Assembly (NCBI GenBank): GCA_027972325.1
Contig: JAPMOS010000015.1
Location: 199,501 to 263,500 of the forward strand
Direction of reading: 5' to 3'
From: Paratrimastix pyriformis
Lineage: Eukaryota; Preaxostyla; Paratrimastigidae
DNA: 64,000 bases
The notes under the pieces are model-generated. The model had not been told where the DNA came from, made no database searches, and saw only the letters and a program-made list of their open reading frames with translations. The number at the start of each line of letters is the position of its first letter. Positions within the stretch are counted from its first letter, which is position 1. Of this stretch, positions 11,001 to 35,899 are shown in pieces. The translations under genes were made by a program, and so were the position numbers.

Positions 11001-14000
11001 GTGGCGCTCGGCGAGGTCGAGCTGCTGCATGTGGTGGTAGATGACCCCATCCCGTACCAGGCCTGGTAGTGGCGCCCGTCCCACTGCAGAGCCCGCCGAT
11101 AGCAGGTCAGGGCCCGTTCGTACTCGCCTGCGGGGGTGAGGAGGGAGGAGGGGTGAGGGGGGGCGGCGCAGAGGGAGAGCGGTGCGGCTGGGCGGACTGA
11201 CTTGTCACAGGGGTTTTTCTTTTCTATTTCTGTGTGTGCGTGAGTGTGTCGAGTAAAGAAGGAACGAAGTAACGGGAAAATAAAACAAAAACCAGAGAGG
11301 TAGAAGAGACAGCACGAATGTCACTGCACCCGTGGGCGAAGGAATGTGTGTGTGTGTGTGGGGGAGAGGACGGGGGGGACGGGAGGAGAGGGTTGGACGG
11401 ACCCTGGTCGGTGTTCTCGTGTCCGGCCAGGGTGTGCGCGTAAGGCATCGAGGGCGCGACCTGGGGAGGGGCGGAGGGAGACGCCGAGCGGAGGACCGGA
11501 TCAGATCGGGTGCGTGGAAAGAAAAAGGGGAATGAGGGGGTGGCTGGGGGGCCGTGGGCCGTGCGGGGCCGTGCGGGGCTCGGGCGGACCTGTGTGGCCT
11601 TGAGGAAGCAGCTCATGGCGGTGGGGTGGTCGCCCAGGAGGGCCAGGTAGTTCCCCAGGGCCAGCAGGGTCTCGGGGGCCCACCGGTCAAGGGCAGCCAA
11701 CTGCCGGTGGTGATGATGATTGGCGATGAGATGATGATGATGCGCTGTGTGGGGGTGAAGGAGCGGGCGGGCCCTGACCTGTTGTGCGAGCAGGGCCAGG
11801 TCGGCCGTCCTGCGGAGGGTGTACAGGACCGAGGAGAAGGTCTCCATGCCCCCGAGGTGATGCGGGGCCATCTGGCGGCACTGCGAAAAGGTGTGCGCCG
11901 CCTAGGGGGATGCGAGGCAGAGGAGAAGGCAGATGGGTATCGGGGGACCTGATGATTTGATGGGCCGCCGCCCCAGGGGTGCGAGGGCATGGCTGGCGGA
12001 CCTGGGCGTACTGCATCAGCTCGGCCTGGGCCCGCCCCATGTGCTCCAGCACCCAGCCTGTCTGCAGGTGGGCGGGCGGCACACGGTGCAACTGGGCAAG
12101 CGCATCGGCGCACCGGTACCTGCGGAGGGGCGGAGGAGAATGGGAGGGGTGTGTGTGTGCCGTGAGCGAGTGAGCGAATGGGCCAATGATGTGCGGAGGA
12201 GCCCCCAATCGCATCCCGACGTCGCCATCTCAAACATGACTCCCAGGGTTCGTTCCCCGTCCGCTCGCCATCTCAAACATAACCCACTCCCATCGTTCGT
12301 TCACCGTCCGCTCATTGATGGGGATGGATGGGGGGGGGGGGGGGGGGGGATGTGGACGACGGATGGCGGACCTGCCGAGAAGCCGGAGGCCCTCGCCCAG
12401 GGCGCAGAGCAGCCGCCGCCAGGTGGGGCCCTCCGGCGCGTCCCCGACTCTCGCCGCTTCGTCCTCCCCCTCGGGGCAGAAGGCCGGGGGCCGGGGGCCG
12501 GGGGCCGGCGTGAAGAGACTCATCCCCCGGGGCTGCTCGCTGGGTCCCGCTGGGGTGGCCCCGCCCGGCGTCGTCAGCGAGCAGGCCGCGGGCGCAAACC
12601 CACCCGAGAACGGGGTGCGAGCGGGGCCGGCCGCACCCACGGGGGTGGGCAGGTTCAGGGCGGGCATCACCAGGGGCGACCCCTCCCCGCCCGAGGTGGG
12701 GGTGTCCGTCCAGCAGGCAGCCCTGGCCCCGGTCCCGGCGCCGGGCGACGGGGTGGGTCCGGCCTGGTTGCCGGGGCTGAGCGGGGAGAGGAGCGACAGG
12801 GCCGAGGGCGCCCCGGGGCCCAGGTCGGCCTGCGGGCCCGGCAGGAGGCCGCCACCCAGCGGCGAGAGGGCGACCAGCCGGGGGAAGGTCCCCGTGGCGG
12901 GGGTGCTGCCACAGCTGGAATCAGTGGTGGGGATGGTGGTGGGGGTGGCGAAGGCTGGGGCCGGGGTCGGGGTGGCCATGAGGCGGCCTGTGGTGGGGTC
13001 CGGGGTGGCCAGGGGCTGCGGGGCGGGGGTTGCCTCTGGGGGCCTGGCGGGGGCCGCCGCCCCGACGTGCACTCGCCGGACGCGGTCTTTGCCCTGGGGC
13101 GCCGGTGGGGGCTGGGGCATCGCGGGGAGGGATGGAGTTGATGACGAGATTGTGGGGGTGGCGGGGGTGATGTCCGAGGAGGGACCGGAGGGGGTGCGGT
13201 CCGCCCACCCAACGGCTCGGTCCGGGGCGGGGGAGGGTGTGGCCGCGTCGTCCGAGAAGGGTGTGGCTCCGCCGCGGGGTGCGAGTGGCGGTGGGGTGCG
13301 GCGGGGTATGGCAGGCACGGTATATGCGCCCTCGGGGGTGCAGGGAGGGGGTTGACAGGACGGGGAGGAGAGCCCGCACGGAAGGGGGCCGGCGAGTAGG
13401 AAGGAGGATGGAGGGCTGGAGAGGGCTGGGCTTCAGCGGCGGGGTAAGCGGCGGGCATGGCGGTGAGACAGCCGGCGATGGGACCGGGGTGGGGGGTTGG
13501 GATCTCGGAGGTGAAGAGACTGGCCGGCGGGATATCGACGCCTGGGAGGTGGTGGTGCGTGTGTGTGTGTGTGTGTGTGTGGGGGGGCGTTCAGTCCTTG
13601 GGGCGAAGTGAGGAACCATCACAGACCCATTTTGCAGAGCTCCTCATATGAGGCCCACAAGAACGGGTCCAAGGCGACCGCTCGCCGGAAGCAGCCCTCG
13701 GCCTGTTCCCGCAAGCAGAGTTGCCTGCGAGGATTCGATTCGGTGCGGCTCCGTGTCGGGGGGGACAGCGCAGACCCGCAAACAAGCCCCATCAAATGGA
13801 GGGACGCCGGCGACGACGAAACCGAAGGAGGGAATTGGGAGCCGAAAGGCTGCCCATCCGATAGAACATCAAGGGCCTCTTGATGACGACCCAGCTGGAA
13901 ACAGGTGCGGGCAAAAAGCAACCGGCTCGTAGGACCGTACCTCCCTTTGAGGAGCATGTAGGTCTGATGGAACTTTGAGGCCCGGAAATAGGAGAGGCTT

Positions 14001-14116
14001 AACAGGTGGAGGGATTCCTCGGAGGGACGGGAAGCGAACAACTGCTCCGCCAAAAAAACAGCATTGTCGTAGAGATAGTTGTCTAGGCAAGAATAAATAT
14101 ACCCCGCAAGTTTCAT
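8041..14116 (-). CDS. CDC27: Anaphase-promoting complex subunit 3 (CDC27/APC3)
   Basis: TPR scaffold subunit of the APC/C ubiquitin ligase, which drives mitotic exit. The first exon (14116 to about 13624) aligns with human CDC27: NAVFLAEQLF, a LKG loop, and DPFLWASYEELCKMG. A disordered Thr-Pro-rich loop follows (about 13390-12460). Then come the TPRs in human order: LGEGLRLLGR, HLQTGWVLEHMGRA (about 12100-12004), GMETFSSVLYTLRRT, APETLLALGNYLALLGDH, YAHTLAGHE, HYQAWYGMG, LAERHLRRALAINPT, EAHLHYLSGVALTLLG, and SPRDDQIRQAF. Donors are mostly GTCCG. Between YGMG and VIYHH (GGGG on the coding strand, 11045-11048) one base is missing relative to the conserved frame. The last exon, 10250-8041, continues about 700 residues past the TPR end, with about 33 Thr-Pro pairs. 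The promoter faces an AT-rich trough at 14117-14419. Confidence 0.9.
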
Positions 14117-14419
14117 TGACTCATCGTGCCCCCAGTCGAAAAAAAAAGCGAGGAAGAAGAAACCCGGTTGAAATTGCGTGGTTGAATTGAAATTTGAATC
14201 TCGCCCGAACAACTCACAACAAGACACAACAAATCCAAAAGGAAAAAAGAAAAGAAAAAGGTACATACAAGAGGCCATGCCTGAACGCCCCTCCAAGTCC
14301 AAGCAGCAGCATGGAAAATTGAAAGGAGCATACCGCCGCACGAGGCCTGGCCTCGTCGCAAAACTCTCTTCGACCGGCCTCGAAAACTCTCTTTCAATCA
14401 CAAATGCGAATGCAAAGCG
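14117..14419. other. Intergenic trough upstream of APC3
   Basis: Short AT-richer stretch between the APC3 start (14116) and the stop of the upstream reductase gene (14420); both are on the minus strand. Holds the presumed APC3 promoter and 5' leader. No TATA box or other gene recognised. Confidence 0.5.
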
Positions 14420-17400
14420 TCACTTTGTCGGTCGCTGCTCCGCCACCGTTGGTCGAGTATTATGCTGGGGACTCTGGGCAGCGGCAACCCGGGCGACACC
14501 CGCCCAGTCGGGCTCCATGGCGAAGAGCAGTGCCCCCGTCGACGTGTGGACGTGGTGACCGAGGGGGCCACAGCCACGGGTCATGTGCAACGTCGGCGGG
14601 GTGGGTGTGGGCAGGAGGATCTTCTCGGGTGGGTCGCCCACCTCGGAGGTGGAGGCAGGCCGGGACGAGGGCATGGGCCCTGGGCCCAGGCTGCTCACGG
14701 ATGATGCGGCATCGGAGGGTGTGCTGATGATCATGGCCATGTTGGTGGGCTCGGTTGCTCCGCCCCCGGCGCTGCTGGGCTGGGAGGCGGTGCCGCTGGC
14801 ACTGGTGATGGGGCCAGGCACCGACCGGGCGAGGGGCTCCAACCGGACGGGTCGAGGCGGCTGGACCAGGGTGGGAGCCACCTGGGAGCCCCTCAGGGGC
14901 CCTTGAGGGGCCAGGAAGGCCGAGGGCGATGAGATTCCCGCCAGACGGGGCGGCGGGTTTCGGGAGGGGGGCGGCCGGTGCGGCCCGCCGCTTCGGGAGG
15001 CGATGGGCGGAAGGTGGAGGCCAGGCGGGCTGCGGCCTCCACCGTGGCTCGGGGGGGCAGGGAGCCCATGGGCAGCAACGGGCGGCGTCTGCCGACCGAC
15101 TTTCCCTGGGTGTCTTCTGGGGGGGTCCGAGGGTGGCGCCTTGCCGGGCTGCTGCGGGCCGGCCATCCGCGAGGCAGGGGCCATGGGTCCCGGGGTATCC
15201 GTGGCCGAGTGTGCCTGGTTGGGAGTGCATGGGTGCGCCAGGGAGGGGACGCACGCGGCCAGGGGCGGGGCCGCAATCCAGGACCGAAAGTGGGGCGCGT
15301 AGGCCGCGGGGAAGGGGGTCGTGGGCAACGAGACTGCACCTGAGGCGGAGGTGGCGCGCTTGAAGAGCTGGAGCGCCTCCAGGACAGGCTGGTGGGCATG
15401 AGGAAGGGAGCGGGGGGCAGCGGAGGGGAGGAGGAGATGACGCCACGTCCTCGAGGTCACAGCCGTACTCTGAACAACACCATCGCCAACTCCTCCATCA
15501 TTCAGTCATCATCCAATCATCATCCAATCATCATCCAATCATCATCCAGTCATCATCCAATCATCATCCAGTCATCATCCAGTCATCATCCAATCATCAT
15601 CCAGTCATCATCATCATCCAATCATCAGCAGCATACATCCAATCGTCATCGTCATCATCACCATCACCATCGCCATCATCATCACCATCACATCACCACC
15701 ACCACCACCACCATAACGGGCGTGCCGACAGGCCTTGGTCTCGCGCCAGAAGGGCGGCAGCAGCTCGTCCCAGGGTGCCCAGCGGGCCATCTCGGGGCCC
15801 ATCTCCTTGGGTGCGCGCTCCATCCGACAGACGACCTGCCACCACCCCCCCGGTTGAATGACGCATGGAGGCGCCAATGGGGGAAGGACCAGACCTGGCC
15901 CACGGTGTAGTAGCTGTAGACGATGGTGGTCAGGATGGAGACCGACCGGAAGAAGTCCCCCAGCACGGGGTGCCCCTGGTAGACGCCCGCCAGGTAGCTC
16001 ATGCAGAACGACCAGTGGGCGAAGGGGATCCGCCGGAAGGCCACGAACCCGTCGGCCGCCGCGTGGGCTTCCAGGGTGTCCACAAAGGCCCCCCATCGGA
16101 CCGGCTGCGGGTGGACCAAGTTGTAGACGCGCAGCGAGGGCAGCCCGTCAGGGTCGGGCAGCGGGGTGGGGCCCGCCCCGTCACGGCCACCGCCCGCATC
16201 GCCCGCGGGCCGGGCGGCTGAGGGCAGGGCACCCGGGGCGCTGCAGGCGGCCGGCGACCTGGGCCGCTCGCTCAGGGTGACCACGATCTGGATGGAGGTG
16301 AGGGATGAGGGAGGGGTGAGGCGACCAGGTGAGGTCCGCTCTCTCCCCGGATGGCCAACCACGCCCCCGCACCCACCGCCACCGCCCAAAGCGAATCTAC
16401 GCCGTGCCCGGGCCGGAGCGGTGACCTTGGCGACCCAGTCGACGGGGATCCAGTCCACCCAGGCGGCGGGCAGGTCGGGGAAGAGACCCCCCGCGAAGAG
16501 GCACCCCTTGACCAGCAGCGACAGGTAGCTGGGCTCGGCCCAGTGGCCCGTGGTGGAGTACCAGCTGACGCCCCCCAGCCGGTACACGCGCACATCCGCC
16601 TCGGGGTGGGCCGCGCAGAACCGGTGGATGATACTCTCGGCGATGACCTTGCTGACCGCGTAGCTGCGCGGCACGTCAGGCGGGGCATGAGGGCACGTCA
16701 GAGAGGGTGGCGATGGCCTCGTGTTTGCAGGTCGCACACCAGCCCTGGTGGCCCCGCTCACTTCCCAGTTGCGGACCTGAGGCTGGCCGGACATGCCTCC
16801 CAGGGTATGTTCAGCGTCTCCGGGACGTGGATCAGCTCGTCGACCGCCTGGGCGTAGCCGCGCCGGGCGAGGGCGGTCGAGTGGGCCAGGAAGGCATCCT
16901 GGCTGGGGTAGAGGGAGACCGCTGAGACCGAGGTGAGGAAGACCAGCCGCTTGGGCGGGCCGCCACCCGCGCCTGGTGGGAGGGTGAGGCCAAGGAGGTA
17001 CTCCAGGGGCCGGAGGGTGGCCGATTCCAGCTCCTTCAGGGATTTCTTGAACTGCGGGGGTTGTGAGCCGTGGGTCTGTGGGGGGGAAGGTGGGCGGACA
17101 TGAACGACCCAGGCGCAGTGATAGATGGTATCACAGAGGGGCCCCGTCAAGAGGGCAAAGTCCTCCGGGGCGAGGCCGATCTGGGGTTCGGCCAGGTCGC
17201 CCAAGAAGACCACCACGCGCTCGTCAAAGGCCGTCTGGAGCACCGGAGCAAGTGTGGCTGGACTGAGGGGATCCGGCCTTGTCCCAAACATATCCGTAAA
17301 AGCTGCCTTCAGGCGCTCATAGCCGCCCAATTTCGTCTTGGCTCTCACCTAACATTGTCTTCAGGAGCCACTGTGACTTGGGAACAGACAAGACAGCAAA

Positions 17401-17678
17401 TTTTGGTGCCTTCTGCTCTTTTCATGAGGGCACCGAGGACAGCACATCCAACAAACCCTGTCCGAAAAAAAACATTGTGCAAATATGAGCCAAAATTGGG
17501 AGAAGGCATACCTGTGGCACCAGTGAGGAAGATATGTCTAACAGAAGCGGCTGCCAGATAATCTCGAATCCACCTCGTTGCTGAGGCGAATCAATAAAAA
17601 CGGGGTTTGGGGATATAGTGAAAAGAACGTGGGGAGGGAGAGTCTTACCGGTGGTTTTTGGCCGTCGGTCAGTCGCAT
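14420..17678 (-). CDS. Thioester-reductase-like NAD(P)-binding protein
   Basis: Short-chain-dehydrogenase fold of the 'NAD-binding 4' type found in terminal reductase domains (Lys2, carboxylic acid reductases) and fatty acyl-CoA reductases. These reduce a thioester to an aldehyde or alcohol with NADPH. The Rossmann motif TGATGFVG spans an intron (donor GTATG at about 17511). Next come GGYERLKAAF, FLTSVSAVSLYP (catalytic Ser region), and the YxxxK motif as YAVSK (about 16665). Substrate-side exons follow, with YRLGGVSWYS, DWIPVDWVAKV, LRVYNLVHPQPVRW and RRIPFAHWSFCMSYL. A Pro/Ser-rich tail (about 15380-14420) follows a helix VLEALQLFKRAT. No adenylation or carrier domain was seen upstream, so it looks stand-alone. 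The N-terminus is unresolved: the ATG at 17678 is followed by a GTAAG donor, but its phase does not match the next exon. Confidence 0.7.
15487..15716 (+). repeat. TCATCCAA / CAT microsatellite in reductase intron
   Basis: Array of tcatccaatcat and cat units on the plus strand inside the minus-strand reductase gene. It lies between the exon coding WRETKA and the Pro-rich 3' exon. Confidence 0.9.
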
Positions 17679-18133
17679 GTTACGCAGCCTCGTGTGTACA
17701 CGAGGCTAACCAAGGAACCATTTGTCACAAGTCAGTCAGAAGTATCGGAGAAAGGACTCCCAAAAGGTTTGACTCAGTTCCCCATCCACCTCCAGCTGAT
17801 CCAGTTGAGAGAGTTCTCACATTTGATGATTCAAACGAGAAACAGACAATACCAGTGGACCCCGACCAGGGTAAAATGCAAAAAACAACAAGAAAATGAT
17901 CCCTGGTGTGGGTCATGATAGTGGGCCAGAAATAAGTACGTACAGAGAGAAATAAACAGAAGAACGCCGATCCATGTCAAGAAGTCCCACCGAGCAGAGC
18001 AGAATCAACAAATTAACAAGATTACAACTTCACAGAGAAAAAGGTGTCTGCAGCGGGAACCGAACGGCATCAAAACACAAAAACCAGAACACAGGTTGTC
18101 TGATGGCAGGTTCGCGTGGGGCCGGCTGGACGC
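17679..18133. other. AT-richer intergenic region
   Basis: Lies between the 5' end of the reductase gene and the stop of TmcB-like copy 2. Lower GC than its surroundings, with no convincing coding frame. It may contain the true reductase promoter or an unrecognised first exon. Confidence 0.5.
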
Positions 18134-30835
<12,702 letters not shown>

Positions 30836-31521
30836 GATGGCACAGGCAGTTCAAACCGGCTCAAAGAAGAGCCCCAGGGGTTATGGACTGTGCCTCAGGC
30901 CAGGCTTCACCTCGTTCTGCGCGACACACACAGGTGCACACGGTGGCGAAGACGACGCGGACATGATCGTCAGGCCAACGACCCGGCCAGCTCGATCCCG
31001 TGCCATCCGCACACAAGACGGAAATCACATCGTTTGACCACCAACGGAGGGACCAGACACTTGATCCATCATTTCGCTGCGAGGACTCACCCGCGGGCCT
31101 CGACTTGGCGTCGGGGAGGCTCACTCGCGCTTCAGGAAAGAAAACACCACAAAAGGCTCCGATCTCGGAGAACGAACAAGAAAATTCCCCGAAAACGTGC
31201 ACTCCGGCAGGGGGGTCCAGCCCATCACCAGGTGGAACGGTCCTCCGGAAATGGCTTCTGTCGTCCGAACACATGAAAACTCCAACAACAAAAAAGGGGC
31301 GGCGAAATTGGCCGCTCCCTGGCGGGCCAAACGAACAACGAAGTGAAGCGGGAAGCGGGAAGCGGGAAGCGGGAAGCGGGAAGCGGGAAGCGGGAAGCGG
31401 GAAGCGGGAAGCGGGAAGCGGGAAGCGGGAAGCGGGAAGCGGGAAGCGGGAAGCGGGAAGCGGAAGAACCCGCTGGTCCTTCATCATCCCACCCCAGTCA
31501 TCGCTCGGGCGACAGCCGCAT
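30836..31521. other. Intergenic region with (GCGGGAA)n array
   Basis: Between the TmcB-like copy 2 start (30835) and the PDI-like stop (31522). About 31343-31466 is a 7-bp gcgggaa tandem array of about 17 units. The copy 2 promoter side reads CAGTCCATAACCCC about 55 bp before the ATG, where copy 3 has TATATAACCC. No gene was recognised in the remainder. Confidence 0.7.
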
Positions 31522-34500
31522 CTAGGCGGCGAGGATGGCCTCGATGGCGGCCCGGACTTCCTGGGCCGACCCGATGACGATCCGGCGGGCCTCGGCCCCC
31601 CGGTGCCAGAAGATGAAACTCGGGTACTCCTCGAGGCCCAGCTGGCCCGCCAGGGTCTCCATCTCCCCCGTGCAGATGTCCGCCTGGGGCACGAAAGGAG
31701 ACACCCGAGTCGGTCAGTGACTTTCGGGCCAACCGCAACCCCCTGTTCCCCACCCTCCTGCCTGCTGCCCACACTGGACTTGGGCGACCTTGACAAAGGC
31801 GACGTGGCTCATGGAGCGGGCCAGCTCGCCGAATACCTCGTCCATGCTCAGCGTGTCCGCCGTGTCCTCGCGGCACCCGCACTCGCAGCCCGCCGTGTGG
31901 CTGCCCAGAGCAAAGCAGTCGGCGAAAGCAGGCCGGTGAGGCAAACAAAGGGCCTCCGTGGATCGCCCGTGGGCAGCGGGGGAGGGGTGTGTGGGGTGTG
32001 TGTGCGGACGGGGAGGCCTTCATGGCGTAGATGACAAGCAGCCGCTGGTCGCGGTCGGCCTCCTCCTTGGCCGTCTGCAGCTCCTGGGGGCTCGCCACGC
32101 GCTGCAGACCGCGAAGAACCAGGACGAGGCGCCCAGATGAGATGAGCGGCAGAGTGACGCGGAGAGGAGAGGCGTGACGCGGGGTGGGGGGGGTGGGGAT
32201 GGGGATGGGGGGGGGGGGGGGGGGGGGGTGGGTGGGCGCAGGCGACCTTGCACGGGCCGAGGGCCTCGATGGATTTGCGGAGCATCATCTCACGGTACTT
32301 GGCCTCCAGCGGGTCGCATGCCGCGTGGCCTCAGCAAGGGCTACGTGCAGCAATGGCGACAGCAAATCAGTCGAAATGACGGCAGGGCAGACATGACGGC
32401 ATGAAGGCAGGGCATGGGCAAGACAGGGCGGAGTGTGGGCTGAGGGCGCGACAAACCCTCCTCGACGCGGGCGATGTTCTTGGCCTCGATGGCGTCCTCG
32501 AGGGTGTGCAGGGCCCGGCGCAGCTCGGGGCCTCCTCGGTGGCCTCCATCAGGATGCCGTAGGTGAAGGCCAGCCGCTCGGCCTCTTGGATCCGCTGGGG
32601 GGGGGGGGGGGGGGGGGATGCACACCGGAGGGGATGTCTCAGTAACCCAACGGGATGGAAGACTGCACGGGGCAACGGTGGCAGGAGGGCGGGGCGGGTG
32701 GCGGACGGCCATCTCGGCGTCCTCCTGCCTGAGGGTGGGCAGCAGGGCCTCCAGGTCGAACTTGGGGCTGGTGGTCATGTGCTGGTGGATGAAGGTGGCC
32801 AGGCCCTCCAAGGTCCGCGGGCCCTCGAAGCTCACGGGCTGCTTGGGGGTGGGCCCCGCGGGGAACATCTTCAGCAGCGGAATGAAGTCCTCCGGGCAGT
32901 ACTCCCTGATTGGGGGGCGGGCGGGCGCGGACGGATGGACGGACAGGACAGGACAGGCAGTCAGAACCACCCGTCACGGGGGCATGAGGGAGGCGTGACG
33001 TGTGGAAGCCGGTGAGTGGCTCGGCGTGCAGCAGCGGAGGGGTTTGGGTGGTGCGGACGGGGGCAGCTGGTTGGCATCGACGTCGATCTTGCAAATGCGG
33101 AGGGTCGGGTGCCGGACCAGGGCCGCCAGCCGGGTCACCATGGGCCCCACCACCTGGCACGGCATGCACCTGCCCCAATCACCAGCGCCAACACCGCCGA
33201 CCAAGACCGCGAGATGGATGAGTGTGCCGGAGGAGGGCCGGGTGTCCTCGGCGGACCAGTCGGCGTACGCGTCCATGAAGGCGTCGACGGCCGGGTCGAG
33301 GAGGAGCTCCTCGAAGGTGTTCCCCGTGACCACCGTCAGCCCGGGATGCCGCGGGTCCGCGTCGCCCTCGGGCCGGGGGGCGCTCAGCCGGTAGGGATGC
33401 ACCCGGCCCGAGGTGACATCCGCCAGGAAGGACAGCACCTCATCCACCCGGGTTGGGTCCATCGATGCGGGCGGGGCAAACTTCCGCTCCGTCTGGGCGG
33501 TGGGGATGGAGGTCGGGGAGGAGGAGAGAGCCGAGGGCGTCATGGATGGGGTCAAGACGAAGGGGCAACGGGGGCGGGGGAGGGGGGGGGGGGGGGGGGG
33601 GACCTGGTTGTCGACGAGCCTGATGGCGTACTTCTCCACGTCCACGCCCAGCTTGCGAGCGATGCGGTGGGCCTTGGTGGGGTCCGAGCCGGCGCCGACC
33701 CAGAGGACCACCACGCCCCGCTCCCGGCGCAGCTGGGGGGCGGCTGCCTCCAGGGCGCGGTAGACCTCCTCGCGGGGCTGGTCCCGGGAGAAGATGACCA
33801 GGTGCAGGTCCGAGCACAGCGGGTACTAGAGGCCAAAGCCGAGACAGATCGGATGAGCGAGGCGGTTCCAGATGAGGAAGGTGAGACTGGGGGAGTGGAG
33901 ACCGACCCGGGTGCGCTGGTGGAGCTCCTGAAAGTCGCGCAGGGGCTCTGAGAGCAGATGAAAAGACTCCGGAAATGCCACTGGCTGGGGAAGAGCCTGA
34001 GGAGAGCAGAAAATCTGAGCGCCGGGCGAGTCCGAGGATCAGACCTCAGCCTGGGCGCGATGATCGGGGCCGACAAAACCCAGAATCCAAAGTTTGAAAA
34101 TGTCGATGTTTTCGTCAGCGGCGCCACGCAAGAACTTGATCAGCATAAACCGGCCGGAAGGGAAGGGCTTCTGGAAGTTGCAGGAGCCCTCCAAAGTAGT
34201 CTCATCGCATTCGATGAAGGCAACAGGTCCGCCGGGTAACTTCTTCTCCACAGCTTGAATGCAACGTTCCTTGGTGACTTCCCATGCATCAGTCGTATTA
34301 TCGTTCAAATCTTGGGTCGCCTCAATGCTGGGTTGCTCGTCGGAGACCCAGACAAGAGCGCCACGAACCGGCGCCGTGCAGCCAGTGGGACCGAGCAGAG
34401 CCAAGTGAACCAGCGTAAAATCACCAGCAGTGCACCGAATAATCAGATTGCAGTTGCGGGGCTGTTTAGAGCAATGGAAAACTGGGGGGGGCAGCAAAAT

Positions 34501-34578
34501 ATTTTGTTCGGCATTGTACCCATCGTTCCCGCCATCGTAGCACACCAGCTCGAAGTTTTCATTGAGAATCGAGACCAT
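31522..34578 (-). CDS. PDI-like multi-thioredoxin protein with N-terminal beta-sandwich domain
   Basis: Likely disulfide or redox protein. Residues 1-175 (34578 to about 34050) form a galactose-binding-like domain ending RFMLIKFLRG..ENIDI..GFVG. Exons then give a PDI b'-like fold (SDLHLVIFSRDQ..VVVLWVGAG) and an a' domain: LTVVTGNTFEELLLDP and the active site WCMPC. The active site is made by splicing 33257 to 33169, intron GTCCG..CAG, 87 nt. It continues KIDVDANQLPP and FIPLLKMFPAG..SFEGPRTLEGLATFI, as in PDI. A helical part (RIQEAERLAFTYGILMEATEE, KYREMMLRKSIEALG) and a last thioredoxin-like fold (AFVKVAQV, GLEEYPSFIFWHRG) end at TAG. GCECGC precedes that fold. A one-base gap in CCCC (32527-32530) shifts the frame. 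No signal peptide or KDEL was seen. The link of the first exon to the rest is inferred from phase. Confidence 0.68.
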
Positions 34579-34727
34579 TTGCGTTGACGTGCCAAAAAAA
34601 GAGTGGTGGGACCTAGTGTGTTGTTCCCAGGGGGTTTATTGGCAAAACTTGCAGAATGACAGCTCGAGTTGTTCCCTGCTTTTTTGCGAGCTTTTCTGTC
34701 GCCCCCGGCACAAACTCACACTCATTG

Positions 34728-35840
34728 ATGCAATATTTGGAGTCCTACGGCCCTGCAAAAAGCAAGACCCCGGACACCTTCACTTTTTCCTCTCCTCTGG
34801 ATGCCGAGCTCTGTGCGGTCCTGCACGAAGATATGTGGATCATGGCCCACAAAAGCTTGCTTCTTTTAACTCCTGTCGGAGAGCCTCAAATGGCCGTCGA
34901 TAGGCTGACAGACCCAGTCTGCAACGATTCTCCCCACCACGCGGCGTCACCACCAAGACTCTCCTCAGTTGGCCGATGCGATGCGCCTCTTTGAGAAGAA
35001 GGCCTGGCTTGAAGCCGTTCGTTCATTCACATACGCGCTTGCGGTGGCTCCCACCCCGGTCGAGCGGGCCGCAATCCTGGCCAAACGAGGGGCAACCGCC
35101 GGGAATCTTGGGTGCTACCTCCGATGTGCGCTGGATGGGGAAGAGGCCGTCCGCCTTGATCCCAACTTTGAATGGGCCTACAGTGTCGCGGCGGTCGGCC
35201 GGTGGCGCCGGGGTGAGATGCTCAAGATGGCCTCGTTGGTGCAGCGACTCCGGGCCCGGTTCCCACACAGCGAGCATCTCGCAGACCTCGAGCAGAAGCA
35301 GAGTCTGCCCTCAGCCCTTCCGCGGCGGCTCACTGCCCCACCCCACCCCACCCCCTCCCCACAGGGCGCTCCCTCCAGCCGGCGGACGCCGAGGAGAAGA
35401 AGACCCCCGCCGCCCCTCCTCCCGACGCCCCCTCGCCCGCTCTCCCCTCGGCGGCGCTCGCGTTCCTCTCGAACAACCTGCCGACAACTCTCTTCCGCAC
35501 CCGTCCCGCGCCCCAGGTACCGACTCCTGCACCCACAAACCCCGGCGACTCTGTGCCGCCCAGCGCCACTTCGGCCCCGGCCCCGGCCCCGGCCCCGGCA
35601 GGCAGCCCCCCGGACCAGGCCATGCTGGCTTTCTCGCTTGCCCTTGCGGGCCTCAGCATGGAGGACATCATGGGTGGCCCCGCGCCGCCTCACAGCGACC
35701 CCGCCCCACCGCTGCTACCCGAGGAAGAGGATGATGGCTGCGGCAGCGCTGCCCGGTGTTGCTGCCCCGCTGCCCCGCCCCAGGCCCAGCCGCCATTACC
35801 CCAGGCCCCAGCCCCCGAAGACGACCCCCTGCCCGAATAG
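34728..35840 (+). CDS. TPR-containing protein, Hop/Hip-like layout
   Basis: A TPR-type helical pair is clear at about 34968-35285 (LFEKKAWLEAVRSFTYALAV, LAKRGATAGNLGCYLRCALD, LDPNFEWAYSVAAVGRWRRG). After an intron ending at about 35363 (CCACAG) comes an Ala/Pro-rich linker. A small helical block follows (QAMLAFSLALAGLSMEDIMG), reminiscent of STI1/DP-type modules, then an acidic Pro-rich tail to the stop at 35840. The start at 34728 (MQYLESYGPAKS) is tentative; the first exon's 3' limit before the acceptor at about 34967 is not settled. It diverges from the PDI-like gene, 149 bp apart. Role as a co-chaperone is only suggested by architecture. Confidence 0.55.
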
Positions 35841-35899
35841 TAAAAACGGGGCGGCTTGGGATGATATGGTCATATGATGTACGTCCTCCTTCTCGTCCC

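Noticed and set aside
31343-31466. CRISPR-like regular repeat
   Set aside because: 7-bp units without spacers, in a eukaryotic intergenic region.
34039-34578. Separate single-exon gene for the beta-sandwich domain
   Set aside because: A donor after AQAE connects in phase to following exons that read continuously into the PDI-like part; kept as one gene with the doubt stated.
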